In this document: positions 55,941-64,000 of the stretch, in pieces
How positions within the stretch are numbered: the first letter of the stretch is position 1
Layout: the number at the start of each line of letters is the position of its first letter
NCBI GenBank assembly: GCA_029948255.1
Contig: JALIZF010001337.1
Coordinates: 180,190 to 244,189, forward strand
Direction: 5' to 3'
DNA: 64,000 bases
Source: Telmatactis stephensoni
Lineage: Eukaryota; Cnidaria; Anthozoa; Actiniaria; Isophelliidae
Program-made: the position numbers and the translations under genes
Notes under the pieces: model-generated
What the model saw: only the letters and a program-made list of their open reading frames with translations
What the model was told of the DNA's origin: nothing
The model's database searches: none

Positions 55941-58900
55941 GATTATGCATCATAATTTAACTTAAGGCATATTTAAAGAATCAAGGACATGCCATAACTC
56001 CTTTCGAGAAAGAAGCAACTGGTAAGTAGGGAAAACTGCACATCTTTTCTTTTTCTTTTTTTACTCAAAAACCAAAAAACTGCACATCATCAGTTGGGTA
56101 GACATAATTAGATAATATAATTACAACAGCTGTATATTAATGGCAAAAGGCTATATTTCCAAAGATTGCCCGTGGGATATAAAATAGATATTAATTATTT
56201 CACTCAATCTCATTGAATGTGATTTGATACATGTAGTTGTTAATAATTATGCACATCTATACTTTTATTTTTATGAATAATACAGTATACTTAATTAAAC
56301 TCCTCAGGATCTAATTTTATATTTATATCACTTCTAATAATATTAATCTAATAGACTGTGAATAAATAGGAAGAATAGAACTACAATAGTCTCAATACTA
56401 TGTATAATTATATTCCTCAAAAAACTAGATCTAAGATTACTGTATTATTCAGGGATAATAAAAAAGCATAGATCTGCACATTACTTACAACTTACTGTTC
56501 ATTTCAGGAAATCAAATCACAATTTTCCAGTGAAAATAGTTATACTCATTTTCCCTGATGTTTTTTATGAGCTTAGCCCACGTATCAAAATTATCAGCAC
56601 ACTAGGTTCAAGCTAGAAGTGCTGGAGATAGTAACTTGGCATTCACTTTATCATAACCTAAGTTTTATTTCTTTCTAACAATATTTAGATCACATAAGGA
56701 TAAGGAGGAGGATACTCAAGCAACCAGGTGGGGAGATTTCAGTCCCTAACCAAAGAGCGGACCATCACATTAAATCAGAAATTCAAGAAAGAGTGAATAC
56801 AGGAAAGTATAACCTTGGTGTACCAGTTATTTAGACTACATACCAGAAGGCTGTTGTTACAAAAGAAGGAAAGTTTCAGCTCAAGTCTTTCAATGTATCT
56901 GGTAGAAAAATCCCCCTACTGGAAATTAGGAGAAAAATACTCGAAAAGGAAAAGGAATACCTAAGAATGAACACAGATGATCATTATGAAACCCTTACAG
57001 AGGAAGAGGTTGATTCACAACTGAAAGCGTTGGGAGAATTTTACCCGTGCAGTCTTGCAGGAAAAAAAAAAACACATCTGAAGTCTATACAAAGGCATCG
57101 TCACTGGATGATCTGGCACATGATCTGTGGAAATAAAAGATGTGATGCGCCTTATGAACAGTGACAAACCAGCAGTTCAGTTCGAAAGTGGCAATCAGAA
57201 GGGAGGGCACTACCCATGTCCAGAGTGTGATGCTCAGATGTTAATGGTAGACGATTATACCTATACCAAACATAGAAATCACAGAACTCTTGAAGACAAA
57301 AAGAAGTTAGTACTTGCTGGTAAATTTGGACAGAAAGAGAAAGTGGATCCTTTCAAGAACTTAAAAAAATCTGAAGTAATAAAGGAATTAAGAGCAAGAA
57401 AGATAAACACCAGTGGTGACAAGAAAGAGCTTGACCGTCGACTCCAAGAAATACTGTGTGGAGTAACAAATGTCCCACCGCTTCTAAGTGACACCCATCT
57501 CTCTGTGAAAGATCTGAACTTACAAGATTATGAAGTTTTATCATTTGAGCTGCTTCATGATACCATGAACCATATTTCAAACATGAGTAAGGAACTGCCA
57601 CTACATATTCAAGATCCAAAAGTGCTCATCACCATCAAGGAGGTAGTAGCAGTATTGTTCGATAAAGAAAAAGTCAGGGGGGTAGATTACCGTCGTGCAT
57701 TTTTGAAACTTGCAGCTGCCATACTGGGTGATGTCTCACAGAATTTCACAGACCTTTTCCTAACTTTCATTGAAATGACAAAAGTGTTCTATGCACATGA
57801 CGAGGAACGCTGCCCAAGGCAAATTCTATGGCTCTACAATCTTTCATGGCTACACAGCAGAGCAATTTCCAGAACACTATGTCCTCCCAAAGCTTTAACT
57901 TACAGAAAGCTGTTTGGTACATACTACCATGCTATAATCGACCACGCACCCCTCATTCAGCATATTATCTGTCTGTGCTCGATAAATGCTGAGCAGACAG
58001 AGCGTTGTTTTGACCAGATAGTTGACATCACGAAGAAGACATGGAATAAGCAAATTCAAGACCTGGCCTCAAATGCCTTTTTACATGTACAAGCGGAAGA
58101 ACTGATAAAAGGAAAGACTGATGAAGTGCAAGTGCAAGTGCAAGAAAGAGAAATACAGAAGATTGCTTCTAGTTTGCCAAAGTTGGACAACTTGATTGTA
58201 GAAAAGGAGGTGATGCTTAACCGTGCTAAAGAGTGGCAGGCACACTTAATGCAGATTGCCGACTTTCTAGTCCCAGGCCCTGGTGTATGGTGGGAATGGA
58301 AGGATGGTGGTGTGGAGTTTTTTGATTCACCAGCACAGCCACACTCAAGACCAGATGGTCCTACTTTACATCACTTCAGATCAAGTTCCACTGAAAAAGA
58401 ACTTTCATTTATGAAAGAGTGTTGGCTTAGATGCTGCAATGAAGGAATAGAGCTTCCTTTGTATAAGAGATTTGATGATGATGGGAAAACAGTCTTTGTA
58501 AGAAAAGAGATTGAATTACCTGCAGGTGAACAAAGAGCAAGAAGTTACAATGAAGAGATGGAAGACCACTCTATAGAAAGAAATGAAGATGATTCAGTAA
58601 GCAGTGATGACGAGTGCGAGGAAGACCAGTTTGTACAAAACAGTGATGATGAAGAGCAAGAAGACAATTCTGTGAGCAGTGATGATGAGCACAAGGAAGA
58701 CCATTGTGTAGAAAACAGTGATGATGACGAAGATCAAGATGATGATTACGTGAGCAGTGATTGCAAGCATGGGGAAGAAGATAAAGACCACACTGCAAGT
58801 TGTGATGAAGCAGACATGGATGATAGCTGTGGAGAAATTACCCAAGGTAACACTCTGATTCAAATGGATACAACTGATTCAGGAAATAAACTGCCAATGA

Positions 58901-59453
58901 AAAAGCAAAGGCGTGATGATCAAGAATGTACCTGTACCATAAGCAAAAAACAATGCACACAAAGAATCCTAAAACCAAGACAGCTAAGGCAATCCAAATG
59001 GTAATTGGCAGGCAGCAGGAAGTAGAACACTTTGACAACATGAAGTATGGCGTGACAAATAACCCTCAATCAAGATATTACATTGACCGATACGAAAAGT
59101 CACAGGCTAATGTCCAAGTGTTGATACTTAAGGCCTATACAACAATAACTACAGACATTCAAGCTTGGGACAAAGCATTTTTTAAACAAAATGGTTTGCT
59201 TCCAACAAATGAAGACTATCACAGTGACAGTACCATCATTGAACTCTTCAAGAGGAAAAAAATAGCCAACCAATTACTTAAATCATGGAACATGACAGTT
59301 CAACTGTACTAGAGTACATTAGATTTGGCAACTGAGATTTGGCAGCCATATTTTGACTCTTTGGGATATCCAGAAAGACAAAATTTGGGACAACATGTAT
59401 CACAACATTATTATGACTATATTGATGATAGAGTAATTAGGCATGAAGAAGTA

Positions 59454-59601
59454 TTTGTGTTGAGTTTGTTGTCTCTGATTGTATTACTAGGACGTTTCGG
59501 TAACTAAGCTGTGACCTTTATCAGCTATGGTGAAATGGCTACCAAAAGGTCCTAGTATAAGCATATATTATAGAATAAGAGACAGCAAACTCAAAACAAA
59601 T
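59454..59601. mobile_element. Palindromic MITE after the SAP-family pseudogene
   Basis: TTTGTGTTGAGTTTG and TGTCTCT are mirrored by AGAGACA and CAAACTCAAAACAAA. An inner pair, ACTAGGACGTTTCGGTA and ACCAAAAGGTCCTAGT, gives a second stem. Confidence 0.7.
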
Positions 59602-60273
59602 AATTATTATGATTGAGTATTCCCTTTTGCATGCATGTCTCAGTTATGTTCATCATGTCGATCATCTGTTATAATAGTAAGTTGATCTGAGACTGAATTG
59701 TTGCATAGTTTTGCCAAAATAACACACTTAAATGGCAGTGAATTGGAGGTAAAACATGAAGGTTTGATGTAAACATGATTATTTTGAGTGTTATTGACAG
59801 TGCATATATTTGCAATTTTAATGAACAAGCCCCCATCTTTGCTTTCAGTCTCAAATTTACCATTTCCAGTTGATCAACTTCAACTGAGATCAATATAACA
59901 TAACAAATATTATGTACATAATGTAATATAATTTAACACTGAAGTGCAGCTTACCTTGCAACATTGCACAATGACTTTAAATATTATCAGAGCATGTTCA
60001 TGAGTCAGTGACCTATAAAATAAAATCATTAACCCCAAAAATCAGCATAATATACAAGTTATATGTTATACACACGTACATATAATATAGTAACATATAG
60101 ATAAACACTAGGCTCCTATATATCTACTGACACAGATGTTCTTTGTGGCTTTCACAAGCTTAATTTGAATTTACTTGACTGCAGTTATTAAATGATGACA
60201 AAAAGAACACTTATGAGTCCCACAGCTAGTACTAAAGACAGAAACTGTATATAATATATCTTTTAAAATGCAT
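59602..60273. other. A/T-rich intergenic stretch
   Basis: No supported gene or recognisable repeat, up to the TTAA boundary at 60274. Confidence 0.35.
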
Positions 60274-61887
60274 TTAAGGTAGTCCCTGACCCTTGCTACT
60301 GCGCATCTCACGCGCGCATAACACTTGTTCGGCCAGATGGCCTGGTACCTAATAAATTGCTTGATTGAAACTACAAAAATATTACAAAAATGTCTTTGTT
60401 GATATAGCTAAAATGGCAATTTTTCGGTCAAAATTGGGAAAATTTCAGTCAAAAAAACACAATCTGCTACATAAGTCTGGACTAGAATCTCGGAAATCCA
60501 TTCCTAAGTGTAAAGTTTTAAAGAAAAAGTACAGAAAAGTGGCCGAAAAGAGCTGGAGAGACGGACGAAGAATCGTCGACTTGGGCTATCTTGCCGACCA
60601 ACTTGAAAATGGTTGCGAAGATTGCATGAAACCCCTCAAATTGTCAAACACAAGATGTGAAACTGTTCATGGGTTTGGGAGTATTTTGTATGTTGATTGC
60701 GAATGTGGAATGTCGAACAGTATTTTAACTGGGCGTAGACATAGCGAGAGTATTTTCGATGTAATCACGAAGGCTGCTCTTGGAATGGTGGACGCCGGAA
60801 TTGGCCCTTCACAAGTTCAGCGACTGCTTTCAATTATGAATGTCCCCACCCCAGACGAGAAAACCCTTAAAAAACGAGAAACGGAGGTCGGGAGTGCCAT
60901 TGAAAACCAGGCAGACCTTTCTTGCATTTCTGCACTCGAAGAAGAAATACTCAAAACAGAGTCAAGGTACGTAACTTTGAGCGATGTAAACATAAAATAA
61001 TTGAAATACATTTGACTTTCATTGACTGAAATTTCCACTCAGAGTATCGTTAACTGTTACTCGAAAAAGACAGGCAAGTTTGTTCATAGGCATTCAAATA
61101 GTTGTTATAAAAATATGCATATTTTACAGCGATAATGGTCGAAAGAAAATTATCGCAAGTTTTGATGGTGCCTGGCAAGCTAGAGGATCTGGGAGATCGT
61201 ATAAAAGCCTATCAGGTAATTGCAAAATTTCAAATGAAAAGTAAAAAAAAAAGTCTAAAATATTAAAACTGAATTAAATTGCTTGCAAAAAACATTTGAT
61301 TACTGGTTATCAGTTGATTTGTATTGATCTGTAGGACATTCAACACTTATTGGAAAATCTACAGGAAAAATCATAAAATTTTCTAGTAGGAAAAAAGTTG
61401 TAAGAGATGTAGCAGTGCTACAAAACGTGGGAAAAAAGCTAAAAAACATAAATGTCGAAAGAACTGGTTCGGGACGGCAAAAGCCATGGAAAGTGATATG
61501 GGAGTGGAAATGGTGAGAGAGGTAGAGGGTGACAACTATGAGCTTGGAGGTATAATTAATGATGGGGACAGCACACTAACGGCCAATATTAAGGAAAAGG
61601 TAAATATTATGTATATATCACTTCTATCTGTTTCTTTTGAAAGAAAATTATTTTCACAAGTGCATTACCATGACATTGATCCTCTATTAATCCCTCTTGA
61701 GGACTATTTATTTTAGGTACTCTTTAGGGTGGTCTTATTGGAGGGGGGCTTAAAAGAGAGGGAAGACTTAATCAGGGATTTGATACTATCGATTTGAAAT
61801 CATTGTTTCTATGAATTAATTTCTGGGAGATTGAACCAATAAGAGTCTAGTTTTTGTTTGCAATAATGCATTTAATGTATTGTAATG
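60274..61887 (+). mobile_element. TTAAGG-ended transposon carrying a transposase gene (right end lost)
   Basis: The left terminus TTAAGGTAGTCCCTGACC, then CTTGCTACTGCGCATCTC, matches the lone terminus at 7738-7776. The transposase gene follows at 60413. The right end is not seen before the LTR retrotransposon that starts at 61888. The TTAA flank with GG terminus is characteristic of Kolobok elements. Confidence 0.6.
60413..61599 (+). pseudogene. Transposase, Mutator-like/Kolobok-associated domain, with one frameshift
   Basis: Exons are 60413-60966, 61130-61215 and 61335-61599, with GT/AG junctions and agreeing phases. The product has a basic N-terminus, CECGMSNSILTGRRHSESIFD, then DVITKAALGMVDAGIG and VPTPDEKTLKKRETEVG, the catalytic-region SFDGAWQARGSGRSYKSLSG, a Cys-rich knuckle (CKRCSS, HKCRKNWFG), KAMESDMGVEMV and GIINDGDSTL. 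I recall this as the 'Mutator-like transposase' domain family of cnidarian and other animal genomes. In the A-run at about 61387 one base is missing, shifting the Cys-rich part. Further exons beyond 61599 are expected (a donor gtaaat is present) but not found before the LTR element. Likely inactive. Confidence 0.75.
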
Positions 61888-62019
61888 TGTTAACGTACCC
61901 CTCCCTAGAGGGGACGATTTGTAATCACCTCGTGGTCGGTTCGCGAGTCATGTTGTAGTTGTTAGAAGGTATATGTCCGAATAAAGATAAGTTAAAGACC
62001 CAAAAAGTAGTACGTTACA
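61888..62019 (+). repeat. 5' LTR, 132 bp
   Basis: It starts TGTTAACGTAC and ends GTACGTTACA, short inverted ends with TG...CA. It contains AATAAA at 61979-61984. It is unusually short for a gypsy LTR. The left boundary could instead be the TGTAATG at 61881; the better end symmetry favours 61888. Confidence 0.65.
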
Positions 62020-62020
62020 C

Positions 62021-62032
62021 TGGTGGCAGCGA
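62021..62032 (+). other. Primer binding site, probably tRNA-Leu
   Basis: TGGTGGCAGCGA follows the LTR after one base. It is complementary to a tRNA 3' end of CGCTGCCACCA, as in animal tRNA-Leu (AAG/TAG) species. The match is from memory of tRNA sequences. Confidence 0.5.
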
Positions 62033-62038
62033 CACAAA

Positions 62039-63355
62039 ATGTCTTTTATGGAACTAACGCCTGTGAGATCAAGACCTGAGTCAAGGAACCCGTTCGACAG
62101 CGGAATTAAAAGCGAAAGTGACGGTCAGACGACCGCTAAAGAATTTTCACACAACGTAAACATGATGGAATCGACGCCAATACAATCAAAAAATCCATTC
62201 TCCAGAGATTTAACAGATTTCTTTCAAATGGAAACGACAACAAATCCATTCAAAAAAGATCTAACAGATGTCTTTCAAATGCAAACAACAAATCCAAGGA
62301 ATCCCTTCAAAACTGAGAATCAAACAAGTGAGTCGATCGGCGCGAAGCGACCCAAACAAATCAAGAAACCAATCAAACTACCCGATGATTATAATGGAAG
62401 TACTTCACTGAGAGATTACCTGAGACACTTCGATCGTTGTGCAGTCGTCAACGAGTGGAATACAGAAGAATCAGCGTTGTTTCTTTCGGCGGCGCTTCGA
62501 GGAGAAGCACAGAAAATTTTGCATGGCATGTCCGATGATGATTGCAGAAACTATCAAAAACTCGTCGCCCGATTGGAAGCTCGCTATGGTGTTGAGACCC
62601 AGAAAGAACTGCATCAAGCTCGATTAACAAACAGGAGACAAAAGGACGGTGAAAGTTTGAAAAGTTTAGCTGCAGATGTAAGAGATATGTGCAATCTCGC
62701 TTACCAAGACCTCCCCCCTGAGGCACAAGAACGCTTCTGTGTACAACATTTCGTGGATGCTATAAATGACAGGGACGATCGAATGAAGTTGAGACGAGAC
62801 AAACCAAGTAACCTAGACGTCGCACTCGCATCTGCCTGCGAGTTAGAGGCATTTCGACAATTGGACAACAGCCTAAAATGCCGAGAACCAGCGATGATTC
62901 GATCAGGGAAAACCATGTTTTCCGAAATAAACAAGATGGCGGCGCCACAGGAAGCCCAGCAACATTGGAACCAGAATTTAGATGAACTCCAGTCTTCACA
63001 AGGAACCCCAAAAGAGTTGAATTCAAATGAGTTTATACCAACACAACTGTCAAAAAAGCTGGATGAATTGAAAGCAACACAGGAAGCCCAACAACAGCTG
63101 TCTAAAAGGTTGGAAGAATTAAGGCTAGCACAGGAAGCCCAATTCAACTGTATTCAACAATTATCACAACAGATGCAGAAATGGTTCAAACCAGATGATG
63201 TGAATCAAGGAAAGAAGCCAGAACAACAACCTACAAGAAACCAACAACCAGAGTGCTGGTTTTGCAAGAAAAAGGGCCATCTGAGACGAGATTGCACTCT
63301 ATGGAAACAGGAAAACGACAAGAGGGTGCTTCCGAATGCCCTGGGGAGTACCTAG
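62039..63355 (+). CDS. gag: Gag polyprotein of the LTR retrotransposon (438 aa)
   Basis: ATG lies seven bases after the primer site. The N-terminal 100 residues hold four NPF motifs (NPFDSG, NPFSRD, NPFKKD, NPFKTE), two in the context DLTD(F/V)FQM. The central capsid-like helical domain (DDYNGSTSLRDYLRHFDRC, ALRGEAQKIL, ARYGVETQKE, FVDAINDRDDRMKLR) is followed by a coiled coil with LDELKATQEAQQ-type repeats. A CCHC zinc knuckle, CWFCKKKGHLRRDC, lies near the C-terminus and binds RNA. The frame is intact. It is a genomic retrotransposon protein that would form particles in the cytoplasm. Confidence 0.88.
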   Translation: MSFMELTPVRSRPESRNPFDSGIKSESDGQTTAKEFSHNVNMMESTPIQSKNPFSRDLTDFFQMETTTNPFKKDLTDVFQMQTTNPRNPFKTENQTSESIGAKRPKQIKKPIKLPDDYNGSTSLRDYLRHFDRCAVVNEWNTEESALFLSAALRGEAQKILHGMSDDDCRNYQKLVARLEARYGVETQKELHQARLTNRRQKDGESLKSLAADVRDMCNLAYQDLPPEAQERFCVQHFVDAINDRDDRMKLRRDKPSNLDVALASACELEAFRQLDNSLKCREPAMIRSGKTMFSEINKMAAPQEAQQHWNQNLDELQSSQGTPKELNSNEFIPTQLSKKLDELKATQEAQQQLSKRLEELRLAQEAQFNCIQQLSQQMQKWFKPDDVNQGKKPEQQPTRNQQPECWFCKKKGHLRRDCTLWKQENDKRVLPNALGST

Positions 63356-64000
63356 ACGTCCAGGATAAAGGGCAACAAGAAAACATTGACACTGAACTTA
63401 CCCAACATGATACAGTACGAGTATCGTCACGTGGTCTTTGTGGTTTATACATTAAAGGATTTGTGAACAATGTTTGTGTGAACTGGCTGGTGGACACTGG
63501 AGCAGCCAGATCTATTGTTTCAAAGAGAATAATAGAAACTTTTGTTGAAAATTTTTTTAGAAATTATGATGAACCTTGCCATCACATTTTTCTTGCTGAT
63601 GGTAGAAAGATTGAAACATGTGGTTCAGGATTTATAACCCTTGTAATTGGTCAACAAGTCTTGCAAGCAAAGGTGCTCGTTGCAGATATTTCTGATGAAG
63701 CTATTCTAGGAATGGACATTCTAATACAGGCAAACGCTGTGGTAGACATTGTTCAAGGAACAGTAACACTTAATGGTGAATCTATTGACTGTGTTGATCA
63801 AGAAAATCAGCCATTGAGCTGTCGTTGTGTGATTCGTCGTTCAACCATTATTGCACCAAGTTCAGAAGTAATAGTCTATGGAGATTTAATACAGAGAAGA
63901 AAAGATAAGGTCACAACATCGTCTGACATACGCATCATAGAACCGTTGAACAACTCCCGTTTATCAAGCAAAGGCCTTTTTGTTGCACGAACACTGGTAA
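63199..64000 (+). CDS. pol: Pol, N-terminal part with aspartic protease (truncated by window end)
   Basis: An open frame in -1 relation to gag runs from 63199 (after a TGA) to the window end without a stop, overlapping gag by 157 bases. The first ATG is 63301. The protease is seen as VNWLVDTGAARSIVS (catalytic DTG, residue about 70 from that ATG), with IFLADGRKIETCGSG as flap and AILGMDIL as the closing motif. Production by -1 ribosomal frameshifting is the usual route; I did not find a classical X XXY YYZ heptamer in the gag frame. Reverse transcriptase should follow downstream. Confidence 0.8.

Larger units (their letters stand above)
50370..59312 (+). pseudogene. Decayed member of an uncharacterised SAP-domain multigene family
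   Basis: Recognisable exons are about 50370-50495 and 51171-about 51970 (joined G|CA in phase; KAMHxLSKCGCC-like start then a basic coiled region, ending TPKNAGQIL), then about 56687-57120 (RRRILKQPGGEISVPNQRAD, VSGRKIPLLEIRRKIL, RHWMIWH) and 57127-59004, where a SAP motif (KKSEVIKELRARKINTSGDK) is followed by a long helical region (SINAEQTERCFDQ) and acidic repeats. The tail (58950-59312, KAFFKQNGLLPTNEDYH) lies in a shifted frame. Lesions: an in-frame TAG after VPVI, loss of the segment between RHWMIWH and the SAP part, a frameshift near 58990, and a LINE in the intron. I recall this architecture from many cnidarian predicted proteins and suspect a transposon origin; function unknown. Confidence 0.6.
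61888..64000 (+). mobile_element. LTR retrotransposon, Ty3/gypsy-like (runs past the window end)
   Basis: Order: short LTR (61888-62019), primer binding site, gag (62039-63355), then an overlapping pol frame with protease. The remainder of pol and the 3' LTR lie beyond 64000. Class is inferred from gag with a zinc knuckle followed by a DTG protease; reverse transcriptase is not in view. Confidence 0.8.

Noticed and set aside
58571..58863. His/Cys-rich - strand frames
   Set aside because: Antisense of the acidic repeats in the SAP-family gene.
63199..63355. Classical slippery heptamer for gag-pol frameshifting
   Set aside because: A-rich candidates (AAGAAAAAGGG, GGAAAACGA) do not fit X XXY YYZ in the gag frame; mechanism left open.

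Overview
This window reads as nuclear DNA of an animal, most likely an anthozoan cnidarian (stony coral or close relative). The reasons are small exons with GT/AG introns, AATAAA signals, an animal-type transketolase, CLN3-like genes, and a very dense mix of LINEs, hAT, Harbinger, LTR elements and palindromic MITEs. The taxon is an inference; no rRNA, tRNA or mitochondrial marker is present. Host genes are few. They are the last two exons of a lysine-tailed protein on the + strand (94-684), a complete 12-exon transketolase on the - strand (3619-14583, 625 aa), a possible small membrane protein on the - strand (16806-17048), and two intact two-exon CLN3/battenin-like genes on the - strand (24525-26709 and 42645-46779), which are copies of each other. 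Nearly everything else is mobile DNA. 17.7-22.1 kb holds two TTAA-ended elements and a 5'-truncated LINE. 22-30.4 kb holds tandem repeats and several palindromic MITEs. 30.4-39.4 kb is one hAT transposon carrying two nested insertions. 41.1-46 kb has further TTAA-ended and palindromic elements. 47-59.3 kb holds LINE remains and a decayed member of an uncharacterised SAP-domain family that is split by a LINE, itself split by a solo LTR. 60.3-64 kb has a TTAA-ended transposon with a multi-exon transposase, then the 5' end of an LTR retrotransposon. The most striking locus is the hAT element. It has its own TTF-finger transposase (about 820 aa once the insertions are discounted). Between transposase exons 2 and 3, on the same strand, lies an F-box/LRR exon that can splice to the same two leader exons in the same phase and ends with a stop codon inside an AATAAA signal. 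A 1.8-kb TTAA-flanked foldback element landed in the transposase zinc-finger exon. A complete Harbinger transposon with both of its genes then landed in the foldback's flanking TTAA. A second theme is a group of otherwise different elements whose ends read TTAAGG(T/G), as in Kolobok-type transposons; one carries a candidate transposase gene.
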